Positions 52,078 through 61,200 of a DNA stretch of 64,000 nt are shown piece by piece (the first letter of the stretch is position 1; each line of letters starts with the position of its first letter). The stretch comes from RGIG3159 sp045640565. GTDB taxonomy: Bacteria > Bacillota > Clostridia > Oscillospirales > Oscillospiraceae. The DNA lies in the NCBI GenBank assembly GCA_045640565.1, contig JAZUFG010000095.1:1-64000 (forward strand). Reading direction: 5' to 3'. The position numbers and the translations under genes are program-made. A model generated the notes under the pieces. The model did not search any database. It was not told where the DNA came from and was given only the letters and a program-made list of their open reading frames with translations.

Positions 52078-53410
52078 ATTGTCCTCTTTTTCGGTATTCA
52101 CAGGCAGTTTTGCTGCAGGCGAGCCCTCCGATGGCAGCGCAGCGAAGCTCTGTGGGCATCCGCTTTTCCACATCCAGAAGGGCATCCATGACCTCCTCGG
52201 GAGGGATAAAGCTGCGGATCCCGGACAGGGCCATGTCGCAGGCAATGCAGGCATTTGCCACGCCCACGGCATTTCTTTTGATGCAGGGGACTTCGATGGG
52301 ACCGGCAATGGGGTCACAGACCAGACCAAGAAGATTCTTCAGGCTCAAAGCCATGGCATGGGCGATGGCATCTCCGTCATCCGTGAAGAGGGAGGCGAGG
52401 GCTGCCGCAGCCAGGGCGGAGGAGACCCCGATTTCTCCCTGACAGCCGCCCACGGAGCCAGAGAAGGAGATCCCCTTTTCATCCATGCAGATGCCGAAAA
52501 GAGCGGCTGTGAAGAGGCTGCGGATCTGCTTTTCCTCCGGAACAGGGTGCTGCTCTCCGGCAGCCAGGAGAATTCCGGGAAGGATCCCGGCAGAGCCTGC
52601 CGTAGGCGCGGCCACAACTCTTCCCATGGAGGCATTCTGCTCCAGAACACCGAGCGCATAGCCTGTGGCGATGGGAAGAAGACCGCCGGAAACGGATTTG
52701 CCCGCCTTTGCAAAGGCAAGGAGGCGCTTTCCGTCATCCCCCGGGGTGAGGCCGTAGAGCATGGCGTTTTGTCCCTGGCCGCGGATCACGGATTCTTTCA
52801 TGGCCTGCCAATGGCTTTCCATCCGGGCAAGGATGTTTTCCCGCGGATTCCCGGAACGCTGTATTTCGTAGCGGAGAGCCTGCTCCCAAAGGGGGATTTG
52901 CTCCTCCCTTGCGATCCGGAGGAGCTCCGGAAGCGGGAGAAGGGGGTTGGCATCGGGGAGAGTCTCCCCAAAATCGCAGTAGGGAAGGAGCCGAACCGGC
53001 TTATCATCCAGGGCAAGAATCTCAATGCTGCCGCCGCCCACGGAGCTGGCGGTCAGGGAGCGGTGCTTTCCGTTTTCATAGAGAAAGGTTACCCTCAGAG
53101 TATTTTCCGGGACGGCAGACTCTTCAAAGAAGTCAATGTGGACGGAAATTCCCTGCTCTGCGGCCAGGTCATAGGCTGCCCGGAGTTTTGGAGAATCTGG
53201 TGTCAGACCCAAAGCACCGCCCAAAGCGGCACTGTCGCTTCTGTGGCCGCCATAGGTCTTTTCCATTTTTTTGCTGAAGGTCAGATGGATCTCTTTTTCA
53301 CCGGCGGGAAGGCGGCGAAAGGCCTCGGCGCCGATTCGAGCCATGCCTGCCGTATGGGAGCTGGAGGGACCGACCATAATGGGCCCGATGATTTCAAATA
53401 CACTGCGCAT
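52040..53410 (-). CDS. sdaA: L-serine dehydratase, single-chain iron-sulfur type
   Basis: Converts L-serine to pyruvate and ammonia using a 4Fe-4S cluster. A 456-aa one-chain form: beta-like domain (1 to about 150; VGPSSSHTAGMARIGAEAFR, YGGHRSDSAALGG) and alpha domain (about 170 on; ASMGRVVAAPTAGSAGILPG, GSVGGCQGEIGVSSALAAA, CDPIAGPIEVPC). AGAGGTG precedes ATG 53410; the open frame to 53608 is upstream leader. The last about 20 residues (EYRKRGQCGNEK on) are read through the 5' end of the transposase remnant in another frame, so the native C-terminus may have been replaced. Confidence 0.93.
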   Translation of the reverse strand: MRSVFEIIGPIMVGPSSSHTAGMARIGAEAFRRLPAGEKEIHLTFSKKMEKTYGGHRSDSAALGGALGLTPDSPKLRAAYDLAAEQGISVHIDFFEESAVPENTLRVTFLYENGKHRSLTASSVGGGSIEILALDDKPVRLLPYCDFGETLPDANPLLPLPELLRIAREEQIPLWEQALRYEIQRSGNPRENILARMESHWQAMKESVIRGQGQNAMLYGLTPGDDGKRLLAFAKAGKSVSGGLLPIATGYALGVLEQNASMGRVVAAPTAGSAGILPGILLAAGEQHPVPEEKQIRSLFTAALFGICMDEKGISFSGSVGGCQGEIGVSSALAAAALASLFTDDGDAIAHAMALSLKNLLGLVCDPIAGPIEVPCIKRNAVGVANACIACDMALSGIRSFIPPEEVMDALLDVEKRMPTELRCAAIGGLACSKTACEYRKRGQCGNEKAEPINEI

Positions 53411-53480
53411 CTCCGCAAACACCTCTTTCTTTTCTGAGAGGACTATAGCATATTTCTGCGGGAAAGCATAGGGCTTTTTC

Positions 53481-53509
53481 TTGCCTTTTTGCCCCTTTCG
53501 CGCTAGAAT
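53481..53509 (+). promoter_or_regulatory. Sigma-A promoter for MBL hydrolase
   Basis: TTGCCT (53481-53486), 17-base spacer, TAGAAT (53504-53509). The leader of about 80 bases contains a 15-codon frame (ATG 53519) with GGGGGAG before it. Confidence 0.55.
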
Positions 53510-53598
53510 GGGGGAGAAATGAAAGAGAGCAGCTGCCATATATATACGGCGGCCTATGCAGTATGAGATGGGCCGTGATTTTTTCGGGAGGTAAAAAG

Positions 53599-54318
53599 AT
53601 GAAAGCAATTCTGGTTGGCTCCGGGTCCATCTGGTCCTGCAGGAACAGCGCCTGCGGCCTTTTGGAGGAGCATATTTTGCTGGATATTCCCAATGGGACC
53701 TGCCGGGCTCTGCGGCGAATGGGCCGCAGGCCGGACGTGGTCACCCATCTTTTTTTGACCCATCTCCATGGAGACCATTGCTTTGACCTGCCCTTCTGGG
53801 TTTTGGAATGTCTGAAGTTTGACCTGCCCAAGGAACCCATCACTGTCCATTTTGCAGAAGAGGGCATCCCGTATTTGAAACGTCTCATTCGGGAGGCTTT
53901 CCCGGCCACGGTCAGCGAAGAAAAGCTGCAGCGCTATGTTCGCTGGGATCCCTCTGAGGCGGGGGAGACGGAGGGTATTTCTTTTCAGAGGTTTTTGGTG
54001 GACCACGGAAATATTGCTCCGGCCTTTGGCTATCGTTTTGAAAAGGACGGAGTCAGTTTGGGCTTCACGGGAGACAGCTGCCTTTGCCCGGGAGTGGAGC
54101 TGCTTTTTGAAAGCTGCGGGACGGTGGTAGCGGACGGTATGCTGCCCCGGGGGAATGATAAGCACATGGGCGCAGACACCCTGGAGAGCCTGGCAAAGGC
54201 CTACCCCTCCTGCCGGATTTATGCCACCCATTTGAACGATAATACCCGGGAGCTTCTGGAGTCCTGCCCCCTGCCCAACCTTTCTCCTGCCGAAGACGGC
54301 CAGGAGCTGAACCTATAA
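53599..54318 (+). CDS. MBL-fold hydrolase, RNase Z-like
   Basis: A 239-aa metallo-beta-lactamase-fold enzyme without signal peptide. THLHGDHCFDLP is the metal motif, VDHGNIAPAFGYRF and GFTGDSC follow, and ATHLNDNTR supplies the last histidine. This order resembles the RNase Z/ElaC subgroup, but the long exosite arm is not evident, so tRNA processing should not be assumed. GGGAGGT precedes ATG 53599. Divergent from sdaA across 188 bases. Confidence 0.85.
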   Translation: MKAILVGSGSIWSCRNSACGLLEEHILLDIPNGTCRALRRMGRRPDVVTHLFLTHLHGDHCFDLPFWVLECLKFDLPKEPITVHFAEEGIPYLKRLIREAFPATVSEEKLQRYVRWDPSEAGETEGISFQRFLVDHGNIAPAFGYRFEKDGVSLGFTGDSCLCPGVELLFESCGTVVADGMLPRGNDKHMGADTLESLAKAYPSCRIYATHLNDNTRELLESCPLPNLSPAEDGQELNL

Positions 54319-54391
54319 AGACTGCGGCACCCGCTTCCCGGAATTCTATACGATTATTGAGAAGCAATAGAGAAAACGCATAAGGAAAAAG

Positions 54392-54423
54392 CAAGCACGA
54401 TACCCGGTTGGGTATCGTGCTTG
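54392..54423 (-). terminator. Terminator between MBL hydrolase and ABC system B
   Basis: A 14-bp perfect stem (CAAGCACGATACCC/GGGTATCGTGCTTG) with a four-base loop. The minus strand continues CTTTTTCC, so it ends the ABC system B transcript; the plus-strand gene may also use it. Confidence 0.85.
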
Positions 54424-54468
54424 TCCTTCTGTCAAGGGGAGTTCCACGGAAAAAGCAGAAAAACGGTT

Positions 54469-55572
54469 TCAGTTCAGCAAGATCCGGATCGTGTTTGCCG
54501 CTTCTCCTGCCTCTTCCCGGTATTCATAGTGATAGCTCTTGACCTTGGAGCGGATGATCATTTTTGGGAGCTCGTTTTCGGGGGCGGAAAGGGAAAGAGG
54601 ATCCCCCTCGGGGCCGCCGTAGGTGATCTCCATGGAGAAAGAGACGGGACTCTCACCATGCTCATAGACCAGACGGATGGAGGGAGAGGGCAGGTCGGGG
54701 AGGATCATGTTCATGACCAGCTCTTCGGTCACAGATTGGGCGGCCAGGATCTGCTTCGGCGCAATCATGTTCCTTGCGCCAAAGGTATTTAGGGAGGAGA
54801 TAAGCCCATAATAGTCAAAATCCCGGGAGCGGATCTGCTGCTCCAGAATTTTCAGCCTGCCGATAAAACGGCGGGTCCGTTCCTTTTTTGGATGGCTGAA
54901 GATCTCCTCCGGACTTCCGCTTTCATAGAGGATGCCCTCGTCCATATAGAAAACCTTGGTGGAGATCTCCCGGGCAAGTTTCATATCGTGGGTCACGATC
55001 AGCATGGTGACCCCGGAAGCGGCGACCTGGCGAATGACCGCCTTCACCTCGTCTACCATGGTGGGGTCCAGAGCGCTGGTAGGTTCGTCAAAGAGGACCA
55101 GCTCCGGATCCATGCAGAGAGTCCTGGCGATGGCGACCCGCTGTTTCTGGCCGCCGGAGAGGGCTTTGGGGAGGGACAGAGATTTTTCTGCCATTCCGAC
55201 CGAAGAAAGAAGCTCCATGCCCCGGTCATACGCTTCCTGCCGACTTTTTCCCAGAAGCCGGATCTGGGGCAGCATGAGGTTCTCGATCACGGATAAATTT
55301 TCAAAAAGGTTAAAGGACTGAAAGACCATTCCCACCTTTTTGCGAACCTGTTCCAGAGGGTATTTCGGTGCAGTGATCTCTTCACCGTTCAGGAAGATCT
55401 GCCCCCGGGTGGGAGGATCTAGCATATTCAGGCAGCGGAGGAAGGTGGATTTTCCTGTCCCGGAGGGCCCCAGGACGGCGATAATATCCCCGTCTTCAAT
55501 CACGGCGTTGACATCCTTTAGAGGCGTTCCCCCGTTCTCAAAGGATTTCATCAGATGTTTGACTTCTATCAT
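54469..55572 (-). CDS. Amino-acid ABC transporter ATPase with C-terminal GHKL-like extension (system B)
   Basis: A 367-aa paralogue of the ATPase at 3988-5049. Residues 1-232 hold GPSGTGKS, LSGGQKQR, LVLFDEPTSALD and THD. The extension (about 233-367) follows the order of an RsbW-like GHKL domain. VTEELVMNMI sits at the N-box (Glu and Asn kept). ITYGGPEGDPLSL corresponds to the DDGxPFDP strand-loop without its aspartates, and NELPKMIIRSKVKSYHYEY corresponds to the last helix and strand. ATP binding by this domain seems lost, so a protein-contact or sensing role is inferred. ATGA overlap with the permease gene. Confidence 0.88.
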   Translation of the reverse strand: MIEVKHLMKSFENGGTPLKDVNAVIEDGDIIAVLGPSGTGKSTFLRCLNMLDPPTRGQIFLNGEEITAPKYPLEQVRKKVGMVFQSFNLFENLSVIENLMLPQIRLLGKSRQEAYDRGMELLSSVGMAEKSLSLPKALSGGQKQRVAIARTLCMDPELVLFDEPTSALDPTMVDEVKAVIRQVAASGVTMLIVTHDMKLAREISTKVFYMDEGILYESGSPEEIFSHPKKERTRRFIGRLKILEQQIRSRDFDYYGLISSLNTFGARNMIAPKQILAAQSVTEELVMNMILPDLPSPSIRLVYEHGESPVSFSMEITYGGPEGDPLSLSAPENELPKMIIRSKVKSYHYEYREEAGEAANTIRILLN

Positions 55573-57158
55573 CGCAGAGTTACCCCCTTCAGCAGCCTGC
55601 CGACCTTGCCTTCGGGAGAATTCTTTTTCTCCAGCCAATCCATGAGAAGGAGCAGGGCCTTTCCCAGAAAATAATAGATAACTGCGGTGGCAGCCAGGGG
55701 AAAAAGGGCATCAAAGGTGCGGCTTCGGATAATATCACTCATCCTCGTCAGGTCCTGAACGGCAATATACCCGACAATGGCAGTTGCCTTCAGGTGTTCC
55801 ACCAGGCGGACCTTCAGAAGAGGCAGGATCTGGAGAAGGGCCTGGGGAAAGAGGATCTGCAGAAAGGACTGCCGGTCCGAGAATCCCAGGGCGACTGCGC
55901 CTTCATACTGGCCTCCGCCCACTGCCATCACGCCGTTTTCAATCAGCCCCTCCGATGAGATGGCAAAGAGGACGGAAAAGCCGATGATGGAAATGGTGAC
56001 GCCGTTCAGCTCGGTTTTCTTGAAGATAATGTAGTAAAGGAGCATCAGGACCACCACTGCCGGAATACCGGAGATGAAGCCGTTTACGGCTTGGATGGCC
56101 CGATTGAGCCTTTTATGCTTTTTCCGGATCAGAAGATAAAGGAGGAAGCCAAGGAGAGATCCGATCAGCGCGGAGGAAAAGGTGATCAGAAGGGTGATCC
56201 CGATTCCGGAGAGGAAGAGCTTCCAGCGGTTTTCCAGGAGAAAGGTTGCGGTAAATTTTTGAGAGAGGATCTCAAAAAGAGAGCTTTTCTTTTCATCCCG
56301 GGTCCCCTCTTGGCTCAGAAGCTCTGCCGCGACATCGGCCTTCCGAACCAGGAAGAACTGGCTTTCTTCCAAAAAGGGGTCGCTGAAATCAACGGACTGC
56401 TTTCGTTCCTCCGTGATCATGATGGAACGCCCGGCAAGATCTGCTCTTCCGGACATCAGCGCAGGAATCAGCCCGCTGAAGGCGCACTCGGTCATCTCCA
56501 CCTTACAGTCCATTTTCTCGGCAATATGCAGGACATAATCCGGCGTAAAGCCGGCGATAGCTCCGTTTTCATCTATGTAGGCCATTGGAGGCAATCCGGT
56601 ATTGATCCAGAATTTCAGAGTCCCGTTTTCTCCCGCCCAGCTTTGCTCCTTCATTTTCGGGAGTTCGGTCAGCCCCTCCTGCAGCCATTTTTCCTCCAGC
56701 TGATCCGCAGTTCCTTCCGCTTTGAGCTGACGCATGGCCTCGTTGAAGGGCTCCAGAATCTCGCTCCCCTTGGGGAATCCAAAGGCGTATTCCACTGTTC
56801 CGAAGGGCTCCGGGAAAAGTATGATGTCGTCATACGCATCCAGGAATCCCTGCAGGGCGGATGTGATGATAATGGCAGATTTCACTTTTTTATCCCGAAG
56901 AGCCTGAACACAGTCCGACTCCGTCTGGTAGTAGCGGCAGTCCTGCCCCGGACCGATTCTTTCATTTTCCTCGAGCATTTCCTCGTAACCGGCCCCGTCG
57001 ATCATGGCGATCGGCTGCCCCTTCAGATCCTCCAAAGAGGCTAGCTTTTTATCTTCTGCGGAGGCGGGAAGACAAAGAAGTTCCTCCAGCAGGAGCAAGG
57101 AGACAAGAAGGGCAGAAAAAAGCCGAATATTCCGTTTTCTTCCGGAAATAGAACGCAT
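55569..57158 (-). CDS. Fused tandem substrate-binding domains and ABC permease (system B)
   Basis: A 529-aa membrane protein, paralogue of 5099-6580. A signal peptide (residues 1-34, ending PASAED) is followed by two binding-protein domains (about 38-160 and 175-290; the second has GLPPMAYIDENGAIAGFTPDYV and VDFSDPF). A permease follows (about 310-520) with the EAA loop GAVALGFSDRQSFLQILFPQA. Probably imports an amino acid. ATG 57158 has no adjacent ribosome site: AAAGGAGG lies 52 bases upstream, and a predicted hairpin (57167-57207) would bring it to about ten bases from the start. Confidence 0.88.
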   Translation of the reverse strand: MRSISGRKRNIRLFSALLVSLLLLEELLCLPASAEDKKLASLEDLKGQPIAMIDGAGYEEMLEENERIGPGQDCRYYQTESDCVQALRDKKVKSAIIITSALQGFLDAYDDIILFPEPFGTVEYAFGFPKGSEILEPFNEAMRQLKAEGTADQLEEKWLQEGLTELPKMKEQSWAGENGTLKFWINTGLPPMAYIDENGAIAGFTPDYVLHIAEKMDCKVEMTECAFSGLIPALMSGRADLAGRSIMITEERKQSVDFSDPFLEESQFFLVRKADVAAELLSQEGTRDEKKSSLFEILSQKFTATFLLENRWKLFLSGIGITLLITFSSALIGSLLGFLLYLLIRKKHKRLNRAIQAVNGFISGIPAVVVLMLLYYIIFKKTELNGVTISIIGFSVLFAISSEGLIENGVMAVGGGQYEGAVALGFSDRQSFLQILFPQALLQILPLLKVRLVEHLKATAIVGYIAVQDLTRMSDIIRSRTFDALFPLAATAVIYYFLGKALLLLMDWLEKKNSPEGKVGRLLKGVTLR

Positions 57159-57220
57159 ACGATTTGCGCGGGCGCATATCCCGTAAAGAGCGGGAAGAGC
57201 GGCCGCGAACCTCCTTTAAA
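57159..57220 (-). promoter_or_regulatory. Leader with hairpin bridging Shine-Dalgarno and start
   Basis: On the minus strand AAAGGAGG (57217-57210) is followed by TT and then CGCGG (57207-57203), which pairs with CCGCG (57171-57167). The stem continues CGC/GCG after one C-C mismatch and has an inner CCCG/CGGG stem. CAAATCGT then leads to the ATG. No ATG, GTG or TTG lies in frame between. Confidence 0.5.
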
Positions 57221-57233
57221 ATGATGCTGCTCC

Positions 57234-58064
57234 TCAGAGGATGCAGCCCAAGACGCCGTAGTAATGGGTGAGGACCTTTTCCATGGCGCTGTCTGCGCTC
57301 CGGAGCAGGTCAAACCAGCTTTCCTTGGGAGAGCTCTGAACAGCCTCCAAAGCGGAGGTCACGAAATCCGTGAAGAGATTGACCTTGGCAATGCCCCCCT
57401 TGGCGCAGGCGGCCAGATTATCATCTCCGGAGCCGGAGCCTCCGTGGAGCACCAGGGGGAGGGTCAGGGCCTGATTGAGCTCGGCAAGGCGTCCAAAATG
57501 GATCTTGGGCTCCCCCTTATATTTCCCATGGGCCGTGCCTATGGAAACGGCCAGAGAGTCTACCCCAGTCTCCCGGACAAAGCGGACGGCATCCGCCACC
57601 TCCGTATAGACGGTTCCGGAGGCCAGCTCCGGGATGCCCCAGCCTTCCGTATCCACATGACCCAGCTCCGCTTCCACGGCCACGTTATTCTCTTTGGCCA
57701 GGGCCACGACTTCTTTGGTCCTCCGGATGTTTTCCTCCAGACTTTCTCCGGAGGCATCCACCATCACGGAGGTGAAGCCGAGGGAGACGGCCTTTTCCAG
57801 GATCTCCCAATGCATGCCGTGGTCTAGATGCAGAGCCACAGGGGCGGAAGAGCGTCGGGCGTAGAAGAGCCCCAGGTCTGCCGCTTCCTCCAAAGGGAGC
57901 TGTTCCCCATGAACTTCCGCGTAGCTGAGTATCAGGGGCAGACGAAGTTTTTCCGCCGTGGCGCAAAAAATGCGGGCGGAATTGGAATCGATATAATCCG
58001 GCGCGGGAATGGCATAGCCGCTTTGTTTTGCATCCCAAAGGATGGGTTTGGCAGTGATCAGCAT
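57234..58064 (-). CDS. fba: Class II fructose-bisphosphate/ketose aldolase
   Basis: A 276-aa zinc-dependent aldolase of the Fba/GatY/KbaY group. Zinc histidines are in LHLDHGMHWE, GTAHGKYKGEP and VLHGGSGSG, and the catalytic Asp is in HLDHG. AIPAPDYID replaces the common AFNVNN start, and KVNLFTDF is the phosphate-binding region. Fructose 1,6-bisphosphate is the default substrate; tagatose bisphosphate is possible. ATG 58064 has GGAGG eight bases upstream. System B follows on the same strand after 75 bases, so it may be co-transcribed. Confidence 0.88.
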   Translation of the reverse strand: MLITAKPILWDAKQSGYAIPAPDYIDSNSARIFCATAEKLRLPLILSYAEVHGEQLPLEEAADLGLFYARRSSAPVALHLDHGMHWEILEKAVSLGFTSVMVDASGESLEENIRRTKEVVALAKENNVAVEAELGHVDTEGWGIPELASGTVYTEVADAVRFVRETGVDSLAVSIGTAHGKYKGEPKIHFGRLAELNQALTLPLVLHGGSGSGDDNLAACAKGGIAKVNLFTDFVTSALEAVQSSPKESWFDLLRSADSAMEKVLTHYYGVLGCIL

Positions 58065-58105
58065 AAAACAGGCCTCCAAATCGGCATTTTTATCTTTTCG
58101 CGGTT

Positions 58106-58134
58106 ATTATATCATGCGGGCCGAATGATGTAAA
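58106..58134 (-). promoter_or_regulatory. Sigma-A promoter for fba
   Basis: TTTACA (58129-58134), 17-base spacer, perfect TATAAT (58106-58111) on the minus strand, 42 bases before ATG 58064. Confidence 0.7.
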
Positions 58135-58150
58135 AGGGAATCTTGTTTTC

Positions 58151-58178
58151 TTGACAGAAAGCGGTTTTCGGATATAAT
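58151..58178 (+). promoter_or_regulatory. Sigma-A promoter for polC
   Basis: Perfect TTGACA (58151-58156), 16-base spacer, perfect TATAAT (58173-58178). The start point near 58185 leaves too short a leader for the ATG at 58193, so it supports the ATG at 58214. Divergent from fba. Confidence 0.78.
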
Positions 58179-58213
58179 AATGTAGATAATTTATGAGTAA
58201 AAGGGAAAGTGTT

Positions 58214-61200
58214 ATGGACCAGCCCCTGCTCCTTCGGGAGCTCTTCACAGAGGCGGAATTCGAGGAGAAATTTGCCCTTGCCCGGGTCCTCCACGTGGAT
58301 GTGGACAGGGATTCCCGCCGGGTAACCGTGGAAATGGAATCTTCCGATTACCTCCCGCAAGCGATAATTGAAGAAAAAGAAAAATCCCTTGCCCGGGAAT
58401 ATCGGCTGGAGAAGGTCCTTCTGCGCCCCCATTTCCCCCCGGAGACCCTTTTGGAGGTCAGCCCGGAGGAATTGAATGACTTTTTGATTTCCCGGTATTC
58501 CATTTTGGCGGGAACTCTGGCCGGCGCAAGCTGGGAAAAGGGGGAGGAAGAATTTACCCTCCGCCTGCGGGCCAACGGTAAGGACGGGGTGGAGAAGCAG
58601 CTTCCTGCCCTGAAGGCCTATCTGCAGGAACGCTTCGGCCGCAGCGTGGCGATCACGGTGGAGGCGGGGGATGCCCTGGAGGGGGATGCCCTGGAGGAAG
58701 AGCTTTCCCGGATCCGGCAGGAGGCCATGACGGTGATTCCCGCTCCCGCTGTGAAGGAAGAGAAAAAGAAGAAAGAAACGGAAAAGCTCGCCGCGGATGC
58801 CATTCTGGGCCGTCCCTTTGCGGGAGACGCCACCCCCATGGGGGAACTCTCGCTGGATAGCTATAAGGTCATTGTGGAGGGCGAGGTCTTTGCCGTCAAC
58901 CATAAGGAACTGAAAAAGCGCAGCGCCTGGGTCATCTCCTTTGATATGACAGACAACACGGGAAGTGTCCGTGTGAACACTTTTATGGAGGCAGAAAAGG
59001 CGGAACCGATCCTGCAGGCTGTGGCGAAGCCCGGCCTTTGGCTGAGGGTCCAGGGAAAGATGACCTTCGATAAGTATGAAAATGACGCGGTTTTGCAGCC
59101 TGCTGCCATTATGGCTGGAAAGAAACCGAAGAGAGAAGACCTTGCAGAGGGAGAAAAGCGGGTTGAGCTGCATCTCCACACCACCATGTCCTCCATGGAT
59201 GCCCTGACAAAAACGGGAGAGGCCGTGGCCACTGCTGCGCGCTGGGGCCATAAGGCCATCGGCATCACGGACCATGGCGGCTGCCAATCCTTCCCAGATG
59301 CCATGAAAGCGGCCTCAAAAGCAAAAGTCGCCGGGACAGAAGAGAATATCAAGATCCTCTACGGCTGCGAGGGCTACTATGTCAACGATGTGGACGACAG
59401 AATTGCCGTCCACGGGGAAACGGACCGGGGCCTTGACTGCGAGATTGCAGCCTTTGATCTGGAGACTACGGGCCTGAATTCCCGAAAGGAAAGGATCATT
59501 GAGATCGGTGCCGCTATTTTCCGGAACGGAGAGATCGTGGACCGTTTCCAGACTTTTGTAAATCCCGGAAAGCCCCTGGAACGGAAAATCATGGAGCTGA
59601 CGGGAATAACGGATGAAATGCTGGCGGATGCGCCTTCCATAGGAGAGGTTTTGCCGAAATTCGCGGAATTCTGCGGTGACCGGCCTCTTTGCGCCCACAA
59701 TGCGGATTTTGATGTGGGCTTTCTGACGGAGGAGTGGGCCCGCCTCGGAAAGACGGATTTCCGCCCGGTCTACCTGGACACGCTGATCATGGCGCAGAAT
59801 ATGCTTCCCGGCCTGGGCAAATACAAGCTGGACATCGTGGCAAATCATTTGGGACTGCCGGAATTCAACCACCACCGGGCTGTGGATGATGCCATTACCT
59901 GCGGCCAATTGCTGAGCCATTTCCTGAATACGGTGAAGGAAAAGGGCTTTAAGACCGTTTCCGAGCTCAATCCCTATATGACGGAGCTGCGGGCGAAGAA
60001 CCGGCAGATGGACGGCCGGCACAATCACCACATCCTCCTCTTTGCCAAGAACAATACGGGCCTCCGAAACCTTTACCGTCTGGTTTCCTACGGCAACCTG
60101 AAATACTTCAAGCGTTTTCCCCGGATTCCCAAGTCCGAGCTCCTGCAGTGGCGCGAGGGCCTGATCATCGGTTCTGCCTGCGAGGCAGGGGAGCTCTTCC
60201 GGGCTATCGTGGACCGCAAGAGCTATGCCGAATGCAAACGGCTCGCCTCCTTCTATGATTTTCTGGAGATCCAGCCCCTCTGCAACAACCGCTTTATGCT
60301 GGAAAACGGCCAGGCGGCCAACGAGGAGGAGCTGCGGGAATTCAACCGCCTGGTAGTCCGTTTGGGTGAGGACCTGGGAAAGCCCGTGGTGGCCACGGGA
60401 GATGTCCATTTCCTGAACCCGGAGGACGAAATTTATCGGCATATTCTCCTGGCCTCCAAAAAGTTTGAGGACGCCGACAAGCCCCTGCCCATCTATTTCA
60501 AGACAACGGATGAGATGTTGGAGGAATTCTCCTACCTGGGTGAGGAAAAGGCGCGGGAGGTCGTTATTACAAATCCCAATCGGATCGCAGATATGTGTGA
60601 GACCCTGCGGCCCGTGCCCCACAACCTCTTTCCTCCCGCCATTGAGAATTCGGAGGAAAAGCTGAGGGAGCTGGTTTACGGAAAGCTCCACCGCCTTTAC
60701 GGGGAGAATCCCCCGGAGCTGGTCCAAAAGCGGGTGGATACGGAGATGGAATGTATCACCGGCCGCCATTATGATGTGATTTATATGTCCGCCCAGATGC
60801 TGGTGCAGGACTCTCTGGAGCATGGCTATCTGGTGGGCTCCCGAGGTTCCGTGGGCTCCTCTCTTGTGGCCTTTATGTCCGGCATCACGGAGGTCAACTC
60901 TCTGCCGCCCCACTACCGCTGCCCGAACTGCAAGTACTGCAGCTTTGAGGTGCCGGAGGAGATCAACTGCGGTGCAGACCTACCGGACGCCGTCTGCCCG
61001 AACTGCGGAGAAAAGCTGGTGAAGGACGGCTTCAATATCCCCTTTGAGACCTTCCTGGGTTTCCCCGGAAGTGAAAAGGTTCCGGATATTGACCTGAACT
61101 TCTCCGGAGAGTATCAGGCAAAAGCCCACGCCCACTGCGTGGAGATGTTCGGCAAGAGCCATGTTTTCCGGGCGGGGACCATCGGCACCGTGGCAGACAA

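Noticed and set aside
52078..52329. Upstream part of the open frame that contains the transposase remnant
   Set aside because: It is an alternate-frame reading of the sdaA coding region. Only the part after the GTG at 52077 matches a transposase.
57041..57313. Open frame overlapping the start of the system B permease, as a possible frameshifted N-terminus
   Set aside because: The permease frame already has a complete signal peptide from the ATG at 57158, and the other frame shows no domain.
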